Shown one piece after another: positions 16,461 to 24,529 of a stretch of 33,878 bases of DNA. The stretch's first letter is position 1; the number at the start of each line of letters is the position of its first letter. A program made the translations under genes and the position numbers. This DNA is from an uncultured Bacteroidales bacterium (GTDB lineage: Bacteria > Bacteroidota > Bacteroidia > Bacteroidales > FEN-979). The stretch is taken from assembly GCA_903915465.1 (NCBI GenBank), contig CAIWTA010000048.1:1-33878 (forward strand), given 5' to 3'. The notes under the pieces are model-generated. The model had not been told where the DNA came from and did no database searches. It worked only from the letters and a program-made list of their open reading frames with translations.

Positions 16461-18163
16461 GCAATAAAATTGTGGAGGATATTGATTCCTAAACTATTTT
16501 CATTCTTGTCAAGGATTTTCTCATAAAGGGAAAGAATAGCTGGATTTTTGTGAGCAACCTTGATCAATTCTTCTTCATCTGCTTCGTAGAGTGCCTTCAT
16601 CCTGGATTTTAAAGATTTTTCATCAGTTCCTATCCGCTGACCTCCGCCGTTGATACATCCATATGGGCAAGCCATCACTTCTACTAAATGAATGTTGTTT
16701 CTTCCAAACTCAATCTCTTTAAGCAACTGTATAGCATTAGAAAGGCCGCTTACGGAAACAAAGCCAATGCTCATTTTTCCAATTTTCATCCGGATCTCTT
16801 TCCGTGTTTTTAATCCCCTGGTTTCTGAAACCTTAGCAGGGCTCAAATCTTGTCCTGTTAACTTGCAGTGTAGCGTTCTGAATACGCTTTCAGAGACACC
16901 ACCGGAAACGCCAAAGAGTTTCCCGGCAGATCCTCTCATCCCATAGGGCTGTTCTGAAGTATCTGGTTCAAGCGTGGAAAAGTCAATTCCAAAATGTCGG
17001 ATCATCTTAACTAATTCACGGGTTGTTATAACTGCATCAACATCCCTGGTACCGCAATCGGCTACTACACTTTTCTCCGCTTCATGTTTCTTTGCTGTAC
17101 AAGGCATCACAGCGACAGAAAAAACCTTTTTTGATGATGAATTCTCACTTTCAGTATAAAACCTTTTAATCATCATACCCATCATTTGCTGCGGGGTTTT
17201 ACTTGTTGCCAGATGCTTTTTCAGATCCGGTCTGGCTTGTTCAATATAGTTAACCCATGCCGGGCAACAACTGGTAAAAAGAGGAAACTTCTCTTTGTTA
17301 TTAATCCTTTGGACCAACTCCTCCGACAATTCCATAATTGTTAAATCAGCTCCGAGGGAAGTGTCAAAGACCTGTTTAAATCCCATTTTTTGTAAAGCTG
17401 TCCATAGTAAATTCAGGACATCTTTCCCAGCTTTTATGCCGATATCTTCTGAAACTGAAGCCTGTACAGCAGGGGAAACCTGAATAACCGGGTAGAATTG
17501 TGGATTGTTCATAGCTTCGAGGACAATATTGTAACTGGATTTTTCTTTCAAAGCACCAGTAGGACAAACCATAATGCATTGTCCGCATTTTACACACGAC
17601 TGCGTATTTAATCCTCTATTATTTTGTGTTCCGATTGAGCTCTTATTTCCTCTTCCAATTATTTCAATAGCCCCGACTCCAATTGTTTCATTGCATATAC
17701 GGATACAGCGTTCACATAGTATGCATTTTGCAGGATCTCTTTCAATCGATGGGCAGCTTCTGTCGATGATGATTGATGGCTTTCTGCTCCTGTATTTCCT
17801 TTCCGTAATATTCAACTCATCCGATAAGGTTTGAAGTTCACATGCACCCATCCTGCTGCAATAGAGACAATCGTCAGGGTGTGCTGCCAATAATAACTCA
17901 ACCAATGTTTTTCTGGCTTTGAGCACGCGTGGTGAATGCGAATATATCTTCATCCATTCTTCGACAGGATGAGAGCAGGCTGTGACAAGGTTCTCCATTC
18001 CTTCAACTTCTACAACGCACATCCTGCATGATCCGGTGGGAGTGAAGCCGTTTAAGTGGCAAAGGGTAGGAACTTTAATTCCATTCCGGTTAAGGATTGA
18101 TAAAATTGTCTCACCACTTTTTGCTGCGACTTTTTGATTATTTATTTCAACCGTAAACACCAT
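16457..18163 (-). CDS. hydA: [FeFe] hydrogenase catalytic subunit HydA (NuoG-like), copy 1
   Basis: 568 residues, the catalytic subunit of an NADH-linked, probably electron-bifurcating [FeFe] hydrogenase. Cofactor sites in order: [2Fe-2S] C35/C46/C49/C63; His-Cys3 [4Fe-4S] H95/C99/C102/C108 with GACELQ; two [4Fe-4S] sites C147/C150/C153/C157 and C190/C193/C196/C200. The H-cluster motifs are TSCCPAW (C299 proton relay, C300 ligand), MPCTAKK (C355) and EVMACPYGCINGGGQR (C499/C503). All ligands are present. The last motif departs from the common ACPGGCIGGGGQP at three places (Y, N, R). It is cytoplasmic, with no signal peptide or Tat motif. It lies 6 nt from hydB1 and overlaps the sensor-kinase gene by 4 nt. 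Bifurcation is inferred from the three-subunit set. Confidence 0.96.
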   Translation of the reverse strand: MVFTVEINNQKVAAKSGETILSILNRNGIKVPTLCHLNGFTPTGSCRMCVVEVEGMENLVTACSHPVEEWMKIYSHSPRVLKARKTLVELLLAAHPDDCLYCSRMGACELQTLSDELNITERKYRSRKPSIIIDRSCPSIERDPAKCILCERCIRICNETIGVGAIEIIGRGNKSSIGTQNNRGLNTQSCVKCGQCIMVCPTGALKEKSSYNIVLEAMNNPQFYPVIQVSPAVQASVSEDIGIKAGKDVLNLLWTALQKMGFKQVFDTSLGADLTIMELSEELVQRINNKEKFPLFTSCCPAWVNYIEQARPDLKKHLATSKTPQQMMGMMIKRFYTESENSSSKKVFSVAVMPCTAKKHEAEKSVVADCGTRDVDAVITTRELVKMIRHFGIDFSTLEPDTSEQPYGMRGSAGKLFGVSGGVSESVFRTLHCKLTGQDLSPAKVSETRGLKTRKEIRMKIGKMSIGFVSVSGLSNAIQLLKEIEFGRNNIHLVEVMACPYGCINGGGQRIGTDEKSLKSRMKALYEADEEELIKVAHKNPAILSLYEKILDKNENSLGINILHNFIA

Positions 18164-18169
18164 ATCCGT

Positions 18170-20119
18170 TTATTTTATAATGATCGCATTAAATTTGCAA
18201 CTTTCAAAACAAATTCCGCAGCCGTTACATTTTTTCTCAATAATAAAATGAGGGGATTTGATGATTCCGATGATGGCATGTTCAGGACATTTTTTCTGGC
18301 ACACATTGCATCCGTTGCATGCATCAACTTCGATACAGAATGTTCTTAATTCCCGGCAAACACCTGCTGCACATCGACGGTCGAAGATATGTTCTTCAAA
18401 TTCTTCGCGGAACCACTTTAATGAGCTCAGCACAGGATTTGCGGCATTCTGGCCAAGTCCGCACAATGAAGTCTCGGTTATGACTTGTGCAAGATTTTCC
18501 AGTTGAACGATTCCTTTGAACCGCTCAAGCGTTTCATGGGAAGTATCTTCTTTTGGCCTTTTTGTAGTGCTTTCAAGGATTTCAAGAATACGCCGTGTAC
18601 CCTCGCGACAGGGAATGCACTTTCCACAACTTTCTTTCTGGAGGAACTCCATAAAATATCTGGAAAGACTGACCATGCAAACATTTTCATCAAGGACCAC
18701 CAATCCTCCAGATCCAATTGAAGCTCCAACCGCATTCATAGTCTCATAACCGACTTCAACATCCAACTCAGATTCTGGAATACAGATTCCAAGGGGACCT
18801 CCAATCTGGATTGCTTTGAGTTTCTTGCTATCCTTTACTCCACCACCTAATTCAGTTATGATAGTGGAAAGCTTAATTCCCATGGGTACTTCAATGAATC
18901 CGCTATGTTGAATTTTTCCGGTCAATGAAAACAATTTTGTTCCTTTGCTGTTTTTGGAACCAGTGGCTTTGAACCAGGCAGGTCCGTGTTCAAGAATTGA
19001 AGGGATATTGGCGAGAGTTTCCACATTATTTACTACCGTGGGGCGGTTAAATAATCCAGATTCAGCAGGAAAGGGTGGTTTTGCAGTAGGTATTCCTCGT
19101 TTTCCAAGAAGACTGGCAATAAGGGCAGTCTCTTCTCCACAAACAAAAGCACCTGCACTTTGGCGGATCGTGATATTCAAATTAAATCCACTGCCAAAAA
19201 TGTTTTGCCCAAGAATCTCACATCTTTTAGCTTCCAGAATGGCCTGTTCAAGAAGAATTAAAGCCCTGGAATAATCAGATCGGATGAATATATATGCATT
19301 GCTTGCTCCAATAGCATAAGAAGCAATCGCAATACCTTCAAGCAACATGTGTGGGTTTCCTTCTATCAGCGCACGCTCCATAAAAGCACCTGGATCGCTT
19401 TCTTCAGCATTGCAAATTAAATATTTTTGTTCACCTGCAGTCTCTAATGCTACTTTCCACTTTTTCCCGGTGGGGTAACCGCCGCCGCCTCTTCCACGTA
19501 ACTCACTTTGTACGATTATATCGCAAACTTTTTCAGCAGTATAATTTGTTACAGTTTTGTAAAAGGATTTATACCCACCTTTTGCAAGGAAATCTACAAT
19601 CGAAAATGGTGAAATTAGTCCTGCATCTTTCAAAAGAATTCGGGACTGAAGTGAAAAATAAGGCAATTGCTCAATTACAGGAACATTGGCCCAGTTTTCA
19701 GTCAGGTTTGCAGGGTATTGACCTAAAACGTCTTCAGATATAATGGTTTTATTTAATGCAGATTGAAGATGCTCCTCTACTTTTTCAGCAGTGACCTGAC
19801 GAAATGAAACCCTTGCTTTTCCTGGAATCTGAACGTCCATCAAAGGTTCTTCAGAACATAATCCGATACAACCCACTTCTACAATTTCTGCCGAAATCCC
19901 GTTTTCTTTAATAAAGCGCTGTACAGCTTGCAATGTCTCATAAGAACCTGCAGCGAGTCCACAGGAACCAGTTCCAACATAAATTACCGGAACTGTAACA
20001 TTCTTCCTGGTAAGAAGTTGTAGCCGCTCACGCTCTTCCTTATTATATTCTCCGATTGAGTTTTTTAGCACCCGCTCGATCAGAAAAGTCGTTACTTCGA
20101 AAATAAGGGTATTATCCAT
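18170..20119 (-). CDS. hydB: HydB-type NADH/FMN subunit with fused N-terminal thioredoxin-like [2Fe-2S] domain, copy 1
   Basis: 649 residues, the flavin subunit that exchanges electrons with NAD(H). Residues about 43-120 are a thioredoxin-like ferredoxin domain with C53 in GTGSCGLAAG and C84/C88 in VGCIGLCSEEP. The NuoF core follows: SELRGRGGGGYPTGKKW for NADH, NAEESDPGAFMERALIEG for FMN, then an SLBB region and ESCGKCIPCREGTRR with its [4Fe-4S] site. Two C-terminal [4Fe-4S] ferredoxin motifs end the protein (CNGCNVCQKKCP and CNGCGICFESCK). The flavin motif reads NAEES where NADE(G/S) is usual. The domain order matches HydB of bifurcating hydrogenases such as that of Thermotoga. It lies 16 nt after hydC1 and 6 nt before hydA1. 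In the second operon the first domain is a separate gene. Confidence 0.95.
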   Translation of the reverse strand: MDNTLIFEVTTFLIERVLKNSIGEYNKEERERLQLLTRKNVTVPVIYVGTGSCGLAAGSYETLQAVQRFIKENGISAEIVEVGCIGLCSEEPLMDVQIPGKARVSFRQVTAEKVEEHLQSALNKTIISEDVLGQYPANLTENWANVPVIEQLPYFSLQSRILLKDAGLISPFSIVDFLAKGGYKSFYKTVTNYTAEKVCDIIVQSELRGRGGGGYPTGKKWKVALETAGEQKYLICNAEESDPGAFMERALIEGNPHMLLEGIAIASYAIGASNAYIFIRSDYSRALILLEQAILEAKRCEILGQNIFGSGFNLNITIRQSAGAFVCGEETALIASLLGKRGIPTAKPPFPAESGLFNRPTVVNNVETLANIPSILEHGPAWFKATGSKNSKGTKLFSLTGKIQHSGFIEVPMGIKLSTIITELGGGVKDSKKLKAIQIGGPLGICIPESELDVEVGYETMNAVGASIGSGGLVVLDENVCMVSLSRYFMEFLQKESCGKCIPCREGTRRILEILESTTKRPKEDTSHETLERFKGIVQLENLAQVITETSLCGLGQNAANPVLSSLKWFREEFEEHIFDRRCAAGVCRELRTFCIEVDACNGCNVCQKKCPEHAIIGIIKSPHFIIEKKCNGCGICFESCKFNAIIIK

Positions 20120-20135
20120 GGAAATCGGATTTGTT

Positions 20136-20585
20136 TTATATAGAAGACAGGATTTTATGAATATTCTCTTTAGATAATTGGGAATGATAGTTCCCGTTTA
20201 TTGACATCACAGGGGATTTGCTACATGCACCAAGACAAGAAACTACTTCAATACTGAACTTACCGTCACGTGTTGTTTGACCGGCTTTAATCTGAAGTTT
20301 TTTTTCAATCTCTGTAAGCAAGGCTAAGGACTGATTTACCTGGCAAGTTGTTCCCTTGCAAACCTTTATATGAAAACTTCCTTTCTTATGAAAATGAAAC
20401 TGATCATAAAACGTAGCTACACCATAGACCTGATTAATGGGCACGTTCAAATGCTTACTTACGAATAAAAGGGAATCACCAGACAAATACCCCAGTTCTT
20501 TTTGAATCTCCTGCAAAACAGGAATCAGGTTTTCCTTATTATTCAAAGGGTATTTTACGAGTATACCATCAATAACCTCTTCCAT
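20136..20585 (-). CDS. hydC: HydC, NuoE-like [2Fe-2S] subunit, copy 1
   Basis: 149 residues, the small thioredoxin-like iron-sulfur subunit of HydABC hydrogenases, homologous to NuoE of complex I. An N-terminal helical bundle (LIPVLQEIQKELGYLS...VYGVATFYDQF) is followed by the [2Fe-2S] domain with C76 and C81 in VCKGTTCQ and C117 and C121 in VVSCLGACSKSP. All four ligands are present. It is the first gene of the operon. A TAnnTTTG element lies about 33 nt before its ATG, with a double Rex-like operator further upstream. It has no signal peptide and should act in the cytoplasm with HydA and HydB. Confidence 0.95.
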   Translation of the reverse strand: MEEVIDGILVKYPLNNKENLIPVLQEIQKELGYLSGDSLLFVSKHLNVPINQVYGVATFYDQFHFHKKGSFHIKVCKGTTCQVNQSLALLTEIEKKLQIKAGQTTRDGKFSIEVVSCLGACSKSPVMSINGNYHSQLSKENIHKILSSI

Positions 20586-20617
20586 AATACTTGGTCCAAA
20601 ACAATAGATTTATCTTA

Positions 20618-20625
20618 CAAAAATA
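20618..20625 (-). promoter_or_regulatory. -7 element for the hydC1 operon
   Basis: The minus strand reads TATTTTTG, a full match to TAnnTTTG. Transcription would start near 20611, about 26 nt before the hydC1 ATG. No TTTG is found at -33. The Rex-like block begins 30 nt upstream, the same distance as in the second hydrogenase operon. Confidence 0.5.
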
Positions 20626-20655
20626 ATGAAAATATGTTTGCGTTGAATAGTTTAT

Positions 20656-20690
20656 TTGTGAATATATTAGCATTGTTAATTTATGCACAG
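20656..20690. promoter_or_regulatory. Two abutting Rex-like operators in the hydC1 / sensor divergent region
   Basis: TTGTGAATATATTAGCAT (20656-20673) and TTGTTAATTTATGCACAG (20673-20690) share one base. They match the Rex consensus TTGTGAANNNNTTCACAA at 11 of 14 fixed positions each. Aligned without gaps to 28473-28507, 25 of 35 bases agree, including an unbroken 10-base run CATTGTTAAT. The block lies between hydC1 and the divergent sensor gene, so Rex could act on both. Confidence 0.55.
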
Positions 20691-20745
20691 CTGAAATTAA
20701 TTCAAAATTTGTAAAATAATTGGAATTTTGTAGTTCCTTTTTCCA

Positions 20746-20753
20746 TAATTTTG
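20746..20753 (+). promoter_or_regulatory. -7 element for the hydrogenase-like sensor / phosphatase genes
   Basis: TAATTTTG is a full match to TAnnTTTG and gives a leader of about 90 nt before the ATG at 20851. No well-placed TTTG lies upstream. Confidence 0.4.
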
Positions 20754-20850
20754 GAGAAGCGACAGGAATTGCAACAACCTGAATGTTATCGCAAGAATCT
20801 CATTATATTCAGTTCGTGGCAAGAAAACATGAACAATTGAACTTTAATTG

Positions 20851-22719
20851 ATGGAACCACTTTTTAAAATAATTACACAAAAATGCATCAAGTGCTACGC
20901 TTGTGTACGAATTTGTCCGGTGAAAGCCATTAAAGTAGATGAAAACACAGAATCTCCTTCTATCGTTCCAGAAAGATGTATAGGATGCGGGAGTTGTTTT
21001 AGAGCATGCTCTCCTGCTGCGATTATCTACAGAAGTTCCATTGACGAAACTAAAACCCTTTTGCAATCCAGTAATAATGTTGTTGCTATTTGTGATCCTT
21101 CTATTTCGGGAGAATTTCACGACATTACAGATTACAGGAAGTTTGTTGAAATGATTAAGCAGTTGGGTTTCGCAAAAGTTGCTGAAGTCTCTTTTGGAGT
21201 GGATTTAGTTGCAAGAAAGTATCAGGAACTTTTTGAGAATTTTCATGGGAAGTATTTCATTACTTCAATTTGCCCGGCTGTTGTTGCATTTATTGAAAAG
21301 TATTATCCCGACCTGATAACTAATTTAGCTCCAATTGTCAGTCCAATGATTGCGACAACTAAAGCTATCCACAAAAAATATGGGAAGGATGTAAAAATCG
21401 TTTTTATTGGCCCCTGTATCGCGACAAAAGAGGAAGCGCTAAGGTTTGAAGGCGATGCCAAAGTGGATTCTGTTCTGACCTTCATCGAGCTTCGCCAATT
21501 GTTCTCTGAGTTCAATATCCGTGAAAGCCAGCTTGAGTTTTCAGAGTTCGATCCTCCGGTAGGATATAAGGGGTCTTTATACCCTTTAAGCAATGGCATC
21601 CTTCAGGCTGCAAATCTCAGCGAAGACCTTCTTACAGGCAGCATAATAACAACAGAAGGACGAAACAATATGCTTGATGCTGTTAAAGAGTTCTCATCCA
21701 GGATTGAATTGATCAAAAGGCATTTCAACATTTTCTATAACGAAGGTTGCCTGATGGGACCTGGTACTTCGCCAGGTGGTGAGAAATTTCTCAGAAGGAC
21801 ATTAGTCACTGAATATGACAATAAACGGTTGATGCAGTTTGATAATATAATCTGGGATCAGGAAATGGATTTTTTCTCTGCACTTGATCTTTCAAGGCAA
21901 TTTATTCCCGATGATCAGCGATTACCTGTTCCTGGAGAAGAAGTCATTAAAGAAATTCTGTTAAGGATTGGCAAAGAAGCGGAAATTGTCAACGAGATAG
22001 GTTGTGAATCATGTGGGTATAGTTCATGCAGGGAATTTGCTGTGGCAATTGCTCAGGGTTTAGCAACTACTGATATGTGCCATATCTACAGTACCCAAAA
22101 CCGGCAGGATTACATTAAATCTTTGCGTGCCGCCAATGAAAAGTTGGCAAAAACACAGGCTGCGCTGAAAATGTCAGAGGAAAAGACAAAAATAGAGCAG
22201 GAAGTAGAACGAGAAGCCTCTGCTACGATGTCTGCTATGTTGCAAAAATTAGTTTCAGGAGTTGTTATTGTTGATGAACATTTGAAAATTACTCAATCCA
22301 ATAAAGCATTTGTGAAAATTGTTGGGGAAGATGCTGTGCTTGTTGATGAGGTCATCCCTGGTCTTATCGGGGCAGACCTGAAAAGCCTTCTGCCTGTTTC
22401 TTTTTACAAACTTTTCTCCTATGTGCTTACTTCAGGTGAAGATATTCTTAACAGGGATGTGCAATACAAGGATAACACATTAAGCATTTCAGTCTTCACC
22501 ATTCGGAAAAATAAATTTGTTGGCGGAATCTTTCGGGACATGTACACGCCGGAAGTCAGAAAAGAACAGATTATTCGAAGGCTTACAGAAGCTACGGATG
22601 AAAATTTTGAGATGGTTCAAAAAATAGCATCCTTATTAGGTGAAGGCGCTGCTAAAACAGAGAAAATATTGAAAAGCGTAATTGAATCACATCAATCATC
22701 TCAAAAGAAAAATATCTGA
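20851..22719 (+). CDS. [FeFe]-hydrogenase-like sensor with C-terminal PAS-like domain
   Basis: 622 residues from the ATG at 20851 (a TTG precedes it directly). Two [4Fe-4S] motifs: C12/C15/C18/C22 and C43/C46/C49/C53. The H-cluster domain has C141 in TSICPAV, C189 in GPCIATK and C300 in NEGCLMGPGTSPGG. The position that should hold the third ligand (C in CxxGC) is Y296, so one H-cluster ligand is missing, and the proton-relay cysteine is Ile. An Fe-S domain has C385/C388/C393/C410. A coiled segment (430-460) leads to a PAS-like domain at about 462-570 (VVIVDEHLKITQSNKAFVKI). There is no kinase or other output domain; the next gene, which it overlaps, is a PP2C-type phosphatase. It resembles HydS-type group C proteins. 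Whether it still binds H2 is uncertain. Confidence 0.9.
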   Translation: MEPLFKIITQKCIKCYACVRICPVKAIKVDENTESPSIVPERCIGCGSCFRACSPAAIIYRSSIDETKTLLQSSNNVVAICDPSISGEFHDITDYRKFVEMIKQLGFAKVAEVSFGVDLVARKYQELFENFHGKYFITSICPAVVAFIEKYYPDLITNLAPIVSPMIATTKAIHKKYGKDVKIVFIGPCIATKEEALRFEGDAKVDSVLTFIELRQLFSEFNIRESQLEFSEFDPPVGYKGSLYPLSNGILQAANLSEDLLTGSIITTEGRNNMLDAVKEFSSRIELIKRHFNIFYNEGCLMGPGTSPGGEKFLRRTLVTEYDNKRLMQFDNIIWDQEMDFFSALDLSRQFIPDDQRLPVPGEEVIKEILLRIGKEAEIVNEIGCESCGYSSCREFAVAIAQGLATTDMCHIYSTQNRQDYIKSLRAANEKLAKTQAALKMSEEKTKIEQEVEREASATMSAMLQKLVSGVVIVDEHLKITQSNKAFVKIVGEDAVLVDEVIPGLIGADLKSLLPVSFYKLFSYVLTSGEDILNRDVQYKDNTLSISVFTIRKNKFVGGIFRDMYTPEVRKEQIIRRLTEATDENFEMVQKIASLLGEGAAKTEKILKSVIESHQSSQKKNI

Positions 22720-23908
22720 TCCCGTGGGTGGAGACTTTTATATTGAAGTTAATTGCCAGCAAAGAAATCATTCTGATGAACGCGTATGCGGAGATGTTTT
22801 TCTTTCTAAGAGGATAAAGGAAGAAGGTCGGCTAATTGTAGTCCTTTCTGATGGCATTGGACATGGAATCAAGGCAAACCTGCTTGCCACAATGACAGCC
22901 ACATTGGCAGTAAATTTTACAGAGGAACATAAAAACATTGAGAAAATTGCCGAAATAATTATGAATACGCTGCCAGTTGACAGTATAAAAGGTACTAATT
23001 ATTCGACATTTACCATCATTGAAATGGATGCAGAAGGGGAAGTTAAAATCCTGGAATACGAAAATCCCAGAACGTTGATTTTAAGAGGTCCACGTTCATT
23101 TGTACCTGAATGGAATGGAGTTTTACTCGACTCGGAAAAGCATTTTGAGAAGGAAGTTTTAGGATGTTCTTTCAAGCCCGTCAAGGAAGACAGGATCATT
23201 TTCTGTACGGATGGTGTCAATCAGTCGGGTTTAGGAACTGAGAAATATCCGGTTGGATGGGGAGAAGAAAATCTTGAGCAATTTGTCCTTAATATAGTTA
23301 AAGAGGAACCTGATATTTCTGCAACAAAACTTTCGTCAAAGGTTATTGGCAGAAGCAATGCCAATGATAATTTTTTCCCGAAAGACGATATGAGTTGTGG
23401 GGTTATTTATTTCCGGGAACCGAGGAAACTTCTGATTTGTACCGGCCCACCACAAGTTGAACTGGATGATCCTGTGTTTACAAAAATATTTGAAGAATTT
23501 CCTGGCATAAAGATAATTTGCGGTGCAACAACGGCTGATATAATTGCCCGTGAACTGAATAAAAAGATCATTGATTCCAATGTGATTTCTGATACTGAGC
23601 TACCTCCTGTTGCACATATGGCTGGAGTTGAGATAATTACTGAGGGGATTCTCACCTTGAGCAGAGTCAGTGAGATATTGAAAGGATATACTCAAACAAC
23701 GAGCCTGGGGAAGGGCCCGGCCGATGAAATCGTCAGGAGAATTCTTGATTCTGACGAAATTCATTTTCTTACGGGAACAAAGATCAATATTGCACACCAG
23801 GATCCGACACTTCCGGTTGAACTGGAATTGCGCAGGACTGTAATTCACAGGATAGCACGGGTACTGGATGAAAAGTTTCTGAAGGAAGTGGAAATGAAGT
23901 TTTTTTGA
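22682..23908 (+). CDS. SpoIIE/PP2C-family serine phosphatase with an uncharacterised C-terminal domain
   Basis: 408 residues if translation starts at TTG 22682, inside the end of the sensor gene; GTG at 22724 would give 394 and keeps the whole domain. No ATG is available before residue 71. The phosphatase domain spans about 15-245 with metal-binding aspartates D38 (VCGDVF), D57 (VLSDGIGHG), D177 (CTDGVN) and D235/D236 (KDDMSCG). It should remove phosphate from serine or threonine of a partner. Residues about 248-408 form a second domain, starting PRKLLICTGPP and containing HMAGVEIITEGILTLSRVSE, which I do not recognise. The overlap implies production in step with the hydrogenase-like sensor, which probably controls it through its PAS-like domain. 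No anti-anti-sigma (STAS) partner is encoded nearby, so its target is unknown. Confidence 0.85.
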   Translation: MNHINHLKRKISDPVGGDFYIEVNCQQRNHSDERVCGDVFLSKRIKEEGRLIVVLSDGIGHGIKANLLATMTATLAVNFTEEHKNIEKIAEIIMNTLPVDSIKGTNYSTFTIIEMDAEGEVKILEYENPRTLILRGPRSFVPEWNGVLLDSEKHFEKEVLGCSFKPVKEDRIIFCTDGVNQSGLGTEKYPVGWGEENLEQFVLNIVKEEPDISATKLSSKVIGRSNANDNFFPKDDMSCGVIYFREPRKLLICTGPPQVELDDPVFTKIFEEFPGIKIICGATTADIIARELNKKIIDSNVISDTELPPVAHMAGVEIITEGILTLSRVSEILKGYTQTTSLGKGPADEIVRRILDSDEIHFLTGTKINIAHQDPTLPVELELRRTVIHRIARVLDEKFLKEVEMKFF

Positions 23909-23947
23909 CCTGGCAGAAAGGCTTTCTCGTAACTCTCACTTTTATTT

Positions 23948-23983
23948 AAATAGCCCGCAGATAATCATATCTACGGGCTATTT
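23948..23983. terminator. Bidirectional terminator between converging phosphatase and hydC2
   Basis: AAATAGCCCG (23948-23957) pairs with CGGGCTATTT (23974-23983); after one mismatch the stem continues with AGAT/ATCT, leaving a 6-nt loop. It lies between the stops of the phosphatase gene (23908) and hydC2 (24012). Confidence 0.8.
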
Positions 23984-24011
23984 GACCAAAAATTAATCAA
24001 AATTTATAAAC

Positions 24012-24491
24012 CTAACTGTTATATTCCGCCACTATTTCTTTAACTCCTTCAGGAGATACACGTCCATATACTTTTTCACCAACCATTACAACCGGTGCAA
24101 GGCCACAAGCGCCAACACAGCGAAGGCAACTCAGGGAAAACTTCCCGTCAGGTGTGGTTTCCCCAACCTGAACTTTCAAAACACGCTTGAATTCTTCCAG
24201 AACTTTCTCTGCTCCTCTTACATAGCAAGCTGTTCCAAGGCAAATTGAAATAGGGTGTTCACCTTTAGGAACCATTGTAAAAAAAGAATAAAATGTAACT
24301 ACACCATACACATGAGCGATAGAGAGGTTCAGCTCTTGGGCAATGGATTCCTGGACTTCAGCAGGGAGGTATCCGAAGATACCCTGAGCTTTATGGAGTA
24401 CATTGATGAGCTCACTTTTCTCATTATTAAATGATTTACAAACTTCTTTCAGCTCTTGTTTTTTCTTTTCAGATAATTTGATCTTTGCCAT
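24012..24491 (-). CDS. hydC: HydC, NuoE-like [2Fe-2S] subunit, copy 2
   Basis: 159 residues. The N-terminal helices (KSELINVLHKAQGIFGYLPAEVQESIAQELNLSIAHVYGVVTFYSFF) and the [2Fe-2S] domain with C84 and C89 in ICLGTACYV and C125 and C129 in LRCVGACGLAP are those of NuoE/HydC. C122 in the same segment is extra. This is the last gene of the second hydrogenase operon, 38 nt after hydA2, while copy 1 is the first gene of its operon. The two copies differ widely, so they are not a recent duplication. Confidence 0.95.
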   Translation of the reverse strand: MAKIKLSEKKKQELKEVCKSFNNEKSELINVLHKAQGIFGYLPAEVQESIAQELNLSIAHVYGVVTFYSFFTMVPKGEHPISICLGTACYVRGAEKVLEEFKRVLKVQVGETTPDGKFSLSCLRCVGACGLAPVVMVGEKVYGRVSPEGVKEIVAEYNS

Positions 24492-24529
24492 ATTATGATT
24501 TAATTTCTCAATTTCACCATTCGCTTTCT

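Noticed and set aside
14451-23908. The two hydrogenase-like sensors as additional catalytic hydrogenases
   Set aside because: Both lack the proton-relay cysteine, one also lacks an H-cluster ligand, and both carry or adjoin signalling modules in place of NAD- or quinone-linked subunits.
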